From an uncultured Nitrosomonadales bacterium (GTDB lineage: Bacteria; Pseudomonadota; Gammaproteobacteria; Burkholderiales; Methylophilaceae): 6,233 nucleotides of DNA. The notes under the pieces were generated by a model. The model ran no database searches and had not been told where the DNA came from. It saw only the letters and a list, made by a program, of their open reading frames with translations. The DNA lies in assembly GCA_946481065.1 (NCBI GenBank), contig CAMLMA010000105.1, positions 1 through 6,233 on the forward strand, written 5' to 3'. This document shows positions 1 to 6,233 of the stretch, one piece after another (the stretch's first letter is position 1; the number at the start of each line of letters is the position of its first letter). Both the position numbers and the translations under genes were made by a program.

Positions 1-384
1 CAGCAGAAAGAAGCCGCTGAAGTAATCCTTGACCAGACTCTGGGCGCCAAAGCCGATGGCCAGACCGAGGACGCCGGCAGCGGCGAGGATCGGAGCGATG
101 GAGATGCCGAGCTCGCTCAGGATCAGCATGCCCGCGACGATGGTGATGACGACCGAAGTGATATAGCGGAACACCCGCCCCAGCGTTTCGATGCGCTTGA
201 ATTCCTCCGGATTATCCTCGGCGCGCTGCAGCATGAACTCCTTGAGAACGCGGATCAGCCTGCGGGAGAGGCGGAACGCGATCGCCGCCAGCACGAGGAT
301 GATGAGGATATGGAAAGCTGGCGCGGATAGGTGCATCAGCTCCCGCAGGGTGGCCAGGTTGAAGTCTGCAAAATAGGTGGTCAT
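1..384 (-). CDS. MscS-family mechanosensitive ion channel, N-terminal part (3' end beyond window)
   Basis: I translated this by hand from the minus strand: 128 codons are open from the ATG at 384 to the left edge with no stop, so the C-terminus is missing. The protein is an inner-membrane channel of the small-conductance mechanosensitive family, which opens under membrane tension to release solutes on hypo-osmotic shock. Visible parts are a hydrophobic segment at about residues 22-39, a basic amphipathic linker (about 40-65), a second membrane segment (about 72-92), and the glycine/alanine-rich pore helix TM3 from about 96, containing GVLGLAIGFGAQSLVKDYF (104-122), the family hallmark. The short N-terminus with few membrane segments suggests the compact MscS type and not a large MscK/MscM form. 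The start is supported by AAGGAGA at 389-395 with a 4-nt spacer. It begins 20 bp after the sucrose synthase stop on the same strand, so it is probably the last or a late gene of the sucrose operon. Family assignment is firm; conductance and exact subfamily cannot be told from this part. Confidence 0.9.
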   Translation of the reverse strand, partial: MTTYFADFNLATLRELMHLSAPAFHILIILVLAAIAFRLSRRLIRVLKEFMLQRAEDNPEEFKRIETLGRVFRYITSVVITIVAGMLILSELGISIAPILAAAGVLGLAIGFGAQSLVKDYFSGFFLL

Positions 385-388
385 CGGG

Positions 389-395
389 TCTCCTT
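389..395 (-). promoter_or_regulatory. Ribosome binding site for the MscS-type channel
   Basis: AAGGAGA on the minus strand lies in the 20-bp gap after the sus stop, 4 nt before the ATG at 384. It is a strong site, independent of the upstream stop codon. It fixes the start of the channel gene, whose downstream end is not in the window. Confidence 0.75.
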
Positions 396-404
396 ATGGT
401 TGAT

Positions 405-2786
405 TCAGCGGGGGATACGTTCGGCCAGCGGTCTGAACTGCAGGTGATAGAACATATCGATGTAGCGCGCCGTCTCCTGGCGCTCCAGCCCACTGACGAA
501 TTTCCAGAAGCCGTAGATGCGCGACAACGTCATCACGCGCTGCGCATATTTCTCCCAGGTGTAATGCGAGGCGACGCGCGCCAGCGCGCCGTCGGAGATG
601 CGTTGCCATTCATCCGGGTTGGCCTTGCAGCGATCGAAGAAATCGCTGATCAGCGCCGCCGCGGCTTCGCCTTCATTCGGGTTGATGTGGAAACCGGAGC
701 GATTGTGCTGGATGATCTCGCGCGGCCCGCCGTAGCAGGTGGCGAAAGTCGGCAAGCCCGAGGCCATGGCTTCGATGATGGTCAGGCCGAAGGCTTCGAA
801 CAGGGCTGGTTGCACGAACACGCTGTGGCGGTCTGCGACATAGCGATAGAGCTCGCCCGACTGGTTCTTGTCGAGGCGCATGCCGAGCCAGCGCATCTCG
901 CCGTCGAGCTTGTACTGGTCCATCAGCGCATGCATCTGGCGGATCTGCGCCTGCTCTTCGTGGTCACTCGACTGGCTGGCGTCCACATAACCGCCGACCA
1001 CGAGCAGGTTGGCGCGCTTGCGCAAATCTTCTGAGCGGCCATACCACTCGACCAGGCCGGCCAGGTTCTTGATGCGGTCGAGCCGCGCCATGGTGAAGAT
1101 CAGCGGTTTCTTCTTGTCCTTGAGCACCCCGCGCGCCGATGGCATGGCGCCGCCGTAGATCATGTTCTCGATCTCGGGCCACAGGCTCGACAGTCGCCGC
1201 TCTTCCGCCGAGTAGGGGAAATAGACATCGGCATTGGCGCCGGGCGAGACGATGTTGAACTTGGGGTCGAAGATATCGACGCCGTTGATCACACGGTATA
1301 GCCCGGGCATGCTGAACGTGCGGTAGCTCTCGTACTGGCCTTCGATATGCTCGGTGCCGGCGATCTCCTGGTAGGTGCTGGTGATGATGAAGTCGGCGCA
1401 GTTCATGGCCATGAGGTCGGCCGTGTACTGGCAGGAGAAATGGTATTTGTCGTCGCTATCCTGCCAGAAGAGGTCGGAATGCAGGTACTTGGTCTTTTCC
1501 AGCGCGTGCGCGATGTTGCACTGCGTGACATTGAGCCGCTGGCTCAGCAACGAAGCCACCAGATTGCCGTCGGAATAATTGCCGATGATGAGATCGGGGC
1601 GCCCGCTGAATTCGGCCAGCGCCTCGCGCTCCAGCTGGTAGGAATAATCCTCCAGGTAAGGCCAGATCTCGAAGCGCGAGATCCATTGCTGCACGATCTC
1701 GCCATTGGCGCGCTGCATCGGCACGCGCAGGATCCAGGTGTTCTCGCAGCCGTTGACCTTCTCCAGCCGCTGGCTGCAGGTGGTGCCGGCGGAATCAGGG
1801 ATGAGGCGGGTGCCGATCAGGATCTTGGGCATGACTTCGACGCCCTGTTCCAGCAGACGCTCGCGCATCTCCTTCTCCAGCGCGCGTACCTGGTCGAGGA
1901 TATAGACGACCTGTCCGCCGGTGTCCGGCAGGCCGAGCACGTTGGCCTGGCCGAAATAGCCATGCGGCGAGACGATGAGGATGCGCGAGATCATGGGGAT
2001 GCGCGCCAGCAGGCTTTCGAGCGCGGCCGGCGAAGGTGCTTCGAGGATATCCATGAGCAGGTTCATGGTCTCGGCCACTCGCCCGGCATTGTTGCCCCAA
2101 CCCGGCGCGAAACCGAGCTTGGCGAAGCGGTCGGCGAACGCCGTCCACGGCGTCGTTTCGTCCTGTGATTCCAGGTAATCGATAGCGCTGCGCAGCACGC
2201 TGGTGGCGGTCGCGGTGTCGCGCGGCGTGCTGAGGAACATCATCTGTTGCCCCTCGATGGTATGCACGCCGAGGAAGTGCAGCAGTTTCTCGGCGCCGCG
2301 CTGCGGGTGCGTGAACATGCCGCTCGACAGCTGGCGATTGAGGAACAGCAGGCCCTGGCCGATGGAGCGCGTCTCCTTCAGTTTGGGGAACTCGCGGCTG
2401 AACGGCCCGAAATCGATCTCCAGGCTGCTGGCGGCGCGCGGGTTCTGCGCGAGCTGCTCCTTGAACATGAGGAACTCGGCCGGGCTGACGCGCTCAGGGA
2501 TCAGGTTGTCCTGGTGGATACGCAGGTAATCGAATTGCCCCACTGCCGGTCGCACCGTGAAATAGGCCCAGGGCGAGATCATCACGCCCTCGTGCAACTG
2601 GGTGACGAAATCGACCAGCGGTTTGAGCGCGGCCTCGTCCAGCTTCAGTTGCGCTTTCAGCGCATCAAGTTCGCCCCGCATGTCGGATTGCAGCAACAGT
2701 TGCCGATCCAGCGCGAAATAGCGGCGTAGCAGGGTGTAGATGGCGTCCCGGTGGTGTTCGGTGAATTCGGTCAGCGTTTGGATCAT
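405..2786 (-). CDS. sus: Sucrose synthase (GT4 family)
   Basis: This cytoplasmic enzyme catalyses sucrose + NDP <-> NDP-glucose + fructose. The 793-residue length is typical of sucrose synthases. The N-terminal about 270 residues form the family-specific regulatory region, and a GT-B fold of glycosyltransferase family 4 follows. Recognisable segments are [10 protein letters not shown] (271-280), [19 protein letters not shown] (286-304, the glycine loop of the sugar pocket), [14 protein letters not shown] (401-414), [11 protein letters not shown] (424-434), and [10 protein letters not shown] with R568/K573 as likely phosphate-binding residues. The GT4 E-X7-E pair is E664/E672 within [17 protein letters not shown]. 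The N-terminus lacks the extra stretch that carries the regulatory serine of plant enzymes. Residues aligned with the plant nucleotide-selecting Q...N pair are R637 and S643, which suggests weaker UDP preference. The ATG overlaps the SPS stop by 4 bp (ATGA). AGGAGG lies at 2797-2802, 10 nt upstream of the start, inside the SPS gene. A clear paralogue of the SPS next to it. Confidence 0.97.
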   Translation of the reverse strand: MIQTLTEFTEHHRDAIYTLLRRYFALDRQLLLQSDMRGELDALKAQLKLDEAALKPLVDFVTQLHEGVMISPWAYFTVRPAVGQFDYLRIHQDNLIPERVSPAEFLMFKEQLAQNPRAASSLEIDFGPFSREFPKLKETRSIGQGLLFLNRQLSSGMFTHPQRGAEKLLHFLGVHTIEGQQMMFLSTPRDTATATSVLRSAIDYLESQDETTPWTAFADRFAKLGFAPGWGNNAGRVAETMNLLMDILEAPSPAALESLLARIPMISRILIVSPHGYFGQANVLGLPDTGGQVVYILDQVRALEKEMRERLLEQGVEVMPKILIGTRLIPDSAGTTCSQRLEKVNGCENTWILRVPMQRANGEIVQQWISRFEIWPYLEDYSYQLEREALAEFSGRPDLIIGNYSDGNLVASLLSQRLNVTQCNIAHALEKTKYLHSDLFWQDSDDKYHFSCQYTADLMAMNCADFIITSTYQEIAGTEHIEGQYESYRTFSMPGLYRVINGVDIFDPKFNIVSPGANADVYFPYSAEERRLSSLWPEIENMIYGGAMPSARGVLKDKKKPLIFTMARLDRIKNLAGLVEWYGRSEDLRKRANLLVVGGYVDASQSSDHEEQAQIRQMHALMDQYKLDGEMRWLGMRLDKNQSGELYRYVADRHSVFVQPALFEAFGLTIIEAMASGLPTFATCYGGPREIIQHNRSGFHINPNEGEAAAALISDFFDRCKANPDEWQRISDGALARVASHYTWEKYAQRVMTLSRIYGFWKFVSGLERQETARYIDMFYHLQFRPLAERIPR

Positions 2787-4963
2787 GCGGCTGTTTCCTC
2801 CTGGGCAGGTTCGGGATGTTCTTCAATGAAGCGATAGTGGCGTAAGCCCTCGACGATGCCGGCTGCGTAGTGCGCCTCGGCGAAATACACCTGGTCCAGC
2901 CCACGTACGCATTCCAGCTCGGGGCTGTGGTTGCCGACGACGACACCTAGCGTGTCGCCCACCAGCATGGCCTCGTCGTTGCCGGAATCGCCGGCGACCA
3001 CGAACTGCTTGAGCGACAAGCCCCATTTGTAGGCGAGGTAACGGATGGCCTGGCCCTTGGAAGCACGCTCCGGCAGGATGTCGAGGAAACTGCCGTGCGA
3101 GTAGATGAGCTTGGCCTTGAGCCTTAACTGACGCAGCTGCTTGTACAGCTCCTTGATCGGCGGCATCTGCTCGGGGTCGACGTTGTAACTGAGCTTGAAT
3201 TCACGCTGGTTCTCGGCGGCCTGCAAGGTCAGGCCCGGTATCGCGCTGAAGAAATTTTCCAGCGCGTCGCGACGCCACTGGTAGCTGATGTGGTGGCTCC
3301 AGCCCAGATCGAGTCGCTGCGAGGGCCAGTAATGGATCTCGCTGCCGACCGAGGTGATGAGCACATCGGGGATCGGCACCTGCCATTTCTTCAGGATCTT
3401 CACCGCGCTATCGATGCTGCGGCCGGTGGCGATACCGAACGCCATCTGGTCGCTGTGCTTGCGCAACAGCGTGATGAGTTCGCGCAAGCCGCGCTCGTCG
3501 CCCAGCAAGGTGTTGTCGATATCGCTGATCAGGGCTTTCTGCGCGAGCGGGATCGGCGTGCGCTTGAGGCGCAGGCTCAGCGCCATCTCGCGCCGCATGC
3601 GCTTGCGCGACTGGTGCAACACCTGGCCGACGGATTTCAGGTATTTGGCGACATGGCCATCCCAGGTGTAATGCCGCCGGACACCGGCGATGCCGTTGCG
3701 GGAGAGTTTCTGCCATTGCTTGCGGTCTTGCAGGATGCCAAAGATCGCCTCGGCGATGCTGGCGCTGTCGAGCGGGTCGACCAGGTGCCCGCTGTGGCAG
3801 TTACTGACGATATCGCGCGGCCCGCCGTCTTCGGTGGCGACGAACGGGATGCCGCTGGCGGCGGCCTCGATCAGCGTCAGGCCGAAAGGCTCGGTCAGGG
3901 CCGGATTGACGAACACGCCACGACGACGCGCGACCAGGCGGTAGAGCTCGGGGATGTATTCCACGCTGCAATTCTTGGGGATGGCGACCTTGCCCCAGAG
4001 GTCGTAACGGTCGATATCCAGCAGCACGTCGTTGAGCACCTTTTGCTGGGCCTCGCCCATCTGGCGGATATCCTCGCGTGTGCCGGCGACGAGGATGAGG
4101 TTGGCGCGTGCCTGCAGTTCGGGATGTTCGCCATAGGCCTTGAGCAGCCCCGGGATGTTCTTGCGCGTGTCCGGTCGGCAGATGGCGAGCACTGCCGGCT
4201 TGTCGGGCTCGCTGAGGAAGCGGTCGATCATCTCCGTCACTTCCGGCTGGATCGGCTTGCGACCCGGCGGGAAGAACAGCGAGGTATCGGTCCCCGGCGG
4301 GATCACGCTGTATTTCTGATCCGGTACCTGGTACATGCCGTACTGGTCGGTGACTTCCTGGCGTGTGCTGGCGACGATGAGCGAGGCGTGCGACAGCACT
4401 TCTTCCTCGACGCGGATACGCTGCCCCAGGTTGAACTGGCGCTCGATGGTCAGCTCCTTGCGGCCGCTGTCGAGCAGGCGTTGGCGCTTCGGCCGGCCCA
4501 GCGAATGGCCGGTATGGATCTGCGGGATGCCCAGCAGGTTGGAGAGCTGCAGCCCGACATAGCCGGCGTCGGCATAGTGGGTGTGGATGATGTCCGGCAA
4601 TTTGCCCTGTTGGCGCAGGTAGTGCAGGCAGCGGTCGACCATCTGGTCCAGATGCGGCCACAGCGACTCCTTGCGCAGGTAGCGGCGCGGCCCGCACGGC
4701 AGGCGGAGGATGCGCACATTATCCGCCAGTGGTTCTTCCGGCACGGCATAGTCCGGCGCGACTTGCGGGTCTTCCACCAGACGCGTCAGCAGGTCGATCT
4801 GGCCGACGGCCGCATGGCGACCGAGCGCCTTCGCCAGTTCGACGACATAGGTGATCTGGCCCCCGGTGTCGGCGTCGCGGCCCAGCTCCATCTCCTTGCC
4901 ACGGATCAGGCCGTGCACGCTGATCATGAGGATGTGCAGCTTCGGATTCTGTGGGGTGCTCAT
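2783..4963 (-). CDS. sps: Bidomain sucrose-phosphate synthase / sucrose-phosphate phosphatase
   Basis: The 726-residue enzyme makes sucrose-6-phosphate from NDP-glucose and fructose-6-phosphate, then probably dephosphorylates it to sucrose. The GT4 synthase part spans about residues 8-450. It has VHGLIRG (16-22), [17 protein letters not shown] (32-48), [12 protein letters not shown] (91-102) and TGHSLGRPK (151-159) in the positions of the fructose-6-phosphate pocket of this family. Its E-X7-E pair is E358/E366 in [21 protein letters not shown] phosphatase domain follows from about 475: motif I DIDNT (D481, D483), TGRS (513-516), K636 in ASKGQA, and motif [11 protein letters not shown] (D659, D663). 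All four HAD motifs are intact, unlike many plant SPS proteins, whose phosphatase-like tail is degenerate. I chose the ATG at 4963 over 4978 because it makes an ATGA overlap with the fructokinase stop and has GGGGGTG 5 nt upstream. With the upstream ATG the product would be 731 residues. The sus start overlaps its stop by 4 bp. Confidence 0.95.
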   Translation of the reverse strand: MSTPQNPKLHILMISVHGLIRGKEMELGRDADTGGQITYVVELAKALGRHAAVGQIDLLTRLVEDPQVAPDYAVPEEPLADNVRILRLPCGPRRYLRKESLWPHLDQMVDRCLHYLRQQGKLPDIIHTHYADAGYVGLQLSNLLGIPQIHTGHSLGRPKRQRLLDSGRKELTIERQFNLGQRIRVEEEVLSHASLIVASTRQEVTDQYGMYQVPDQKYSVIPPGTDTSLFFPPGRKPIQPEVTEMIDRFLSEPDKPAVLAICRPDTRKNIPGLLKAYGEHPELQARANLILVAGTREDIRQMGEAQQKVLNDVLLDIDRYDLWGKVAIPKNCSVEYIPELYRLVARRRGVFVNPALTEPFGLTLIEAAASGIPFVATEDGGPRDIVSNCHSGHLVDPLDSASIAEAIFGILQDRKQWQKLSRNGIAGVRRHYTWDGHVAKYLKSVGQVLHQSRKRMRREMALSLRLKRTPIPLAQKALISDIDNTLLGDERGLRELITLLRKHSDQMAFGIATGRSIDSAVKILKKWQVPIPDVLITSVGSEIHYWPSQRLDLGWSHHISYQWRRDALENFFSAIPGLTLQAAENQREFKLSYNVDPEQMPPIKELYKQLRQLRLKAKLIYSHGSFLDILPERASKGQAIRYLAYKWGLSLKQFVVAGDSGNDEAMLVGDTLGVVVGNHSPELECVRGLDQVYFAEAHYAAGIVEGLRHYRFIEEHPEPAQEETAA
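2797..2802 (-). promoter_or_regulatory. Ribosome binding site for sucrose synthase
   Basis: AGGAGG on the minus strand lies inside the last codons of the SPS gene, 10 nt before the sus ATG. The match is strong and the spacing slightly long. Its location means that ribosomes finishing SPS uncover it, which fits translational coupling through the ATGA overlap. Confidence 0.65.
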
Positions 4964-5994
4964 GCCGGCACCCCCCATGCATTCCTGAACCGGTCATAGA
5001 AAGCGGGATCCTGCGGCGTGGCGCCGCGTACGCCACAGACTGCGGCGGCAAAGGCGCTGGCGCGCTGCATGGTGATGTAGATCGGCCAGTCGAGCAGCAT
5101 GCCCGTGATGTAGACCGCCGAGAACGCGTCTCCGGCCCCGACGGTGTCGATGACCTTGATGTCGCCGACCTCGGCCGATTCGCGCGCCAGCATGCCTTGC
5201 TTGTCCAGCAGCCATGAGCCTTCGTCGCCGCAGGTGACGAGGATGCGGTCCAGCGCGAAACGCTTGACCAGCGCATCGCCATGGGCCACCGGGTCTTCGC
5301 CGCGCAGCCGCAGGCTCTTGGCCAGCACGGCGAGTTCTTCCTGGCTCATCTTGACGATATCGGCGCTTTCCAGCGAACGATTGATGAGACGGGTGTCATA
5401 CCAGGGTGCGCGCAGGTTGAGGTCGAGCAGGCGCGGTACGCTGGCGCTACGCAGCAATGCCGCCAGCGCACGGCGTGAGACCTTGTTGCGCTGGGCGAGG
5501 GTGCCGTAATACAGCAGGCGCGGATGTACGCTGAGCTCGACCATGCGGGCGATGGTCGGGTGGATATAGTCATAGGCCTGTTCGGCAAGGATCTCAAAAC
5601 GGTGGCCATGGTCGTCCTCATGCACGGCGACGCGGCCGGTCGGGTGCAAGGGGTCGGACTGCATGCCGATGGTGTCCATGCCCCAGCGCTGCATGTTGTC
5701 GATGATGCGTTCGCGCTGCGCGTCGTTGCCGGTGCGCGAGATCACGACGGGATGCATGCCGAAGGCCTGCAGATGCCAGGCGACGTTGAACGGGGCGCCG
5801 CCTAGAACGGCGCCGTCTGGAAAGTCGTCGAACAGCACCTCGCCGAAGATGACGACGGTATGCTGGCTATGTCGGGCGACGGTGGCCTGACTGACGATAG
5901 ATTGCGTGTCGATGAGTTTTTGCAAAACGAAGCGAGTCCATTCCCTAATAGAGCAGTGGCTTGTGTGCCGGATTTTGTCCTTGGCACAAACCAT
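4960..5994 (-). CDS. frk: PfkB-family fructokinase
   Basis: An ATP-dependent sugar kinase of the PfkB/ribokinase family, most likely phosphorylating fructose to fructose-6-phosphate in the cytoplasm. This would recycle the fructose released by sucrose synthase into the SPS substrate. In 344-residue numbering the kinase fold begins with VVIFGEVLFDDFPDG (47-61), then LGGAPFNVAWHLQAFG (64-79, the substrate-side glycine motif), DLNLRAPWYD (191-200, typical of bacterial fructokinases), and the C-terminal signature DTVGAGDAF (283-291) with D289 as catalytic base. From V47 to the end is 298 residues, the usual family length, so the first about 46 residues are an unexplained extension without family similarity. 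The ATG at 5994 has no recognisable Shine-Dalgarno sequence. The only other in-frame ordinary start is a TTG at 5925, also poorly supported. The gene end is secure: its TGA overlaps the SPS ATG. Fructose specificity is inferred from motif and context; the kinase family is certain. Confidence 0.92.
   Translation of the reverse strand: MVCAKDKIRHTSHCSIREWTRFVLQKLIDTQSIVSQATVARHSQHTVVIFGEVLFDDFPDGAVLGGAPFNVAWHLQAFGMHPVVISRTGNDAQRERIIDNMQRWGMDTIGMQSDPLHPTGRVAVHEDDHGHRFEILAEQAYDYIHPTIARMVELSVHPRLLYYGTLAQRNKVSRRALAALLRSASVPRLLDLNLRAPWYDTRLINRSLESADIVKMSQEELAVLAKSLRLRGEDPVAHGDALVKRFALDRILVTCGDEGSWLLDKQGMLARESAEVGDIKVIDTVGAGDAFSAVYITGMLLDWPIYITMQRASAFAAAVCGVRGATPQDPAFYDRFRNAWGVPA
4969..4975 (-). promoter_or_regulatory. 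Ribosome binding site deciding the SPS start
   Basis: The minus strand reads GGGGGTG here, 5 nt before the ATG at 4963. It pairs along its full length with the anti-Shine-Dalgarno sequence if one G-U wobble is allowed. The alternative ATG at 4978 has only AGGA with a 4-nt spacer. Together with the ATGA overlap this favours a 726-residue SPS starting MSTPQN. Confidence 0.6.
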
Positions 5995-6005
5995 GCATTT
6001 TTTAA

Positions 6006-6034
6006 ATTATTGAGGCTGCGCGTTAATTTGTGAT
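6006..6034 (-). promoter_or_regulatory. Candidate promoter for the sucrose operon
   Basis: Reading the minus strand, ATCACA (6029-6034, 4 of 6 matches to the -35 consensus) is separated by exactly 17 bp from AATAAT (6006-6011, 5 of 6 to the -10 consensus). Transcription would start near 5998-6000, only a few bases before the ATG at 5994. That would make the mRNA nearly leaderless if that ATG is used, or leave a leader of about 70 nt if the TTG at 5925 is the real start. A second, weaker pair (TCGACC, 17 bp, TTATAT) lies further upstream at about 6074-6102. Confidence 0.35.
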
Positions 6035-6090
6035 GTGGGCAGCGATGATGAACAACAGGTGCGAGCCGTGCACCCATATAACGGGACAGC

Positions 6091-6105
6091 CTCGATTCGG
6101 TCGAG
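6091..6105. repeat. Small inverted repeat in the divergent intergenic region
   Basis: CTCGA (6091-6095) and TCGAG (6101-6105) form perfect 5-bp arms around TTCGG. A run of six T follows at 6113-6118 on the plus strand, but 7 nt away from the stem, and no plus-strand gene lies upstream, so a terminator role is unlikely. It could be a protein-binding site or a small RNA hairpin in a transcript from either strand. Confidence 0.3.
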
Positions 6106-6131
6106 TTCACACTTTTTTCATGACAAATGGG

Positions 6132-6143
6132 TTAAGCGCTTGA
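6132..6143. promoter_or_regulatory. LacI-family-like operator palindrome
   Basis: The sequence TTAAGCGCTTGA contains the perfect 8-bp palindrome AAGCGCTT (6134-6141), with the outer T/A pair also symmetric. It fits the AAnCGnTT core shared by many LacI/GalR-family operators, including CcpA- and ScrR-type sites. It sits in the intergenic region between the sugar operon and the fmdB-like gene and overlaps a TTGATA hexamer (6140-6145). An 8-bp palindrome can occur by chance, and no regulator gene is in the window. Confidence 0.3.
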
Positions 6144-6186
6144 TAATTCGCCGCTAATCGCCATGTTATCGGGGGAGCTGTTCCTG

Positions 6187-6208
6187 TATAATTTCATTTT
6201 TTTAGGAG
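6187..6208 (+). promoter_or_regulatory. -10 element and ribosome site of the fmdB-like gene
   Basis: A perfect TATAAT lies at 6187-6192, which would give a start of transcription near 6199 and a leader of about 16 nt. AGGAG at 6204-6208 is the ribosome site, 6 nt before the ATG. No good -35 hexamer lies at 16-18 bp upstream (TGTTAT at the 17-bp position is poor), so either the promoter depends on its -10 or it needs an activator. Confidence 0.6.
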
Positions 6209-6214
6209 CGTCAT

Positions 6215-6233
6215 ATGCCTATCTATGATTACC
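6215..6233 (+). CDS. Start of FmdB-family zinc-ribbon protein (runs off right edge)
   Basis: Six complete codons, MPIYDY, are present before the window ends. FmdB-family small zinc-ribbon proteins characteristically begin MPIY(E/D)Y followed by a CxxC knuckle, so the start fits well, but the cysteines lie beyond the edge. An ideal ribosome site, AGGAG at 6204-6208, sits 6 nt before the ATG, and a TATAAT hexamer at 6187-6192 precedes it. In many betaproteobacteria an fmdB-like gene heads a group with a DUF502 membrane protein and aspS. That would predict the next genes here but cannot be seen. It is divergent from the sucrose operon and probably functionally unrelated. Assignment rests on six residues plus the start signals. 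Confidence 0.7.

Larger units (their letters stand above)
1..5994 (-). other. Probable operon: fructokinase - SPS/SPP - sucrose synthase - MscS channel
   Basis: Four genes lie head to tail on the minus strand with no space for internal terminators. The junctions are ATGA at 4960-4963, ATGA at 2783-2786, and a 20-bp gap (385-404) before the channel gene. Each downstream gene has its own purine-rich ribosome site (4969-4975, 2797-2802, 389-395). This arrangement strongly suggests one mRNA with coupled translation of the three enzymes. I saw no rho-independent terminator between the genes. The operon end lies outside the window. Confidence 0.88.

Noticed and set aside
191..376. Small plus-strand frame of 61 codons over the channel gene
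   Set aside because: The minus strand here encodes the MscS-type channel with unmistakable motifs. The plus-strand frame has no ribosome site and a composition typical of an antisense shadow.
396..2168. Plus-strand open frames of 212 and 273 codons antisense to sucrose synthase
   Set aside because: They are in the same codon-opposite-codon phase as above and explained by the same codon bias. No plausible motifs are present, while the sense strand encodes a full-length, well-conserved enzyme.
3290..4999. A 569-codon open frame on the plus strand, antisense to SPS
   Set aside because: Its codons lie exactly opposite the SPS codons, so stops would need TTA, CTA or TCA in SPS, codons rarely used in this GC-rich gene. 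The translation shows no recognisable domain and is Asp/Ala/Val/Gln/Arg-rich, as expected of a shadow frame.
6029..6044. Possible CRP site starting TGTGATG
   Set aside because: Only the left half-site is present; there is no TCACA-like arm at the required spacing.
6091..6118. Hairpin plus T-tract resembling a rho-independent terminator
   Set aside because: The stem is only 5 bp, the T-run starts 7 nt after it, and no plus-strand gene upstream needs a terminator. Kept only as an inverted repeat.

Overview
The window looks like chromosomal DNA of a Gram-negative proteobacterium. It is most consistent with a betaproteobacterium of the Nitrosomonadales type (methylotrophs, ammonia oxidisers, iron or sulfur oxidisers). 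That placement is inferred from the gene set: sucrose synthase, a two-domain sucrose-phosphate synthase and a PfkB fructokinase together, next to an FmdB-type gene. The coding DNA is GC-rich, and TTA, CTA and TCA codons are rare enough that long antisense frames stay open. No mobile element, CRISPR array, tRNA or rRNA is visible.

Layout. Almost the whole window is one leftward (minus-strand) operon, transcribed in the order fructokinase (4960-5994) -> sucrose-phosphate synthase/phosphatase (2783-4963) -> sucrose synthase (405-2786) -> MscS-type mechanosensitive channel (start at 384, running off the left edge). The first two junctions are 4-bp ATGA stop/start overlaps. The third is a 20-bp gap containing a strong ribosome binding site. 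A 220-bp divergent intergenic region (5995-6214) separates the operon from a rightward gene. Only the first six codons of that gene (MPIYDY) are present, and they match the start of FmdB-family zinc-ribbon proteins. The intergenic region is AT-richer. It holds a consensus TATAAT for the fmdB-like gene, a weaker candidate promoter for the operon, a LacI-family-like palindrome (AAGCGCTT) and a small inverted repeat.

How the genes work together. The SPS part makes sucrose-6-phosphate from a nucleotide sugar and fructose-6-phosphate, and its fused HAD phosphatase releases sucrose. Sucrose synthase reversibly cleaves sucrose with a nucleoside diphosphate to NDP-glucose and fructose. Fructokinase returns the fructose to fructose-6-phosphate. 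With no transporter, invertase or PTS gene in view, this reads as synthesis and recycling of endogenous sucrose, probably as a compatible solute or carbon store, and not as use of external sucrose. The co-transcribed MscS-type channel fits that picture: an osmolyte module linked to a pressure-release valve. The enzymes themselves are known families. The less ordinary points are the channel linkage, the nucleotide-specificity residues of the sucrose synthase, the unclear fructokinase start and the divergent regulatory region.
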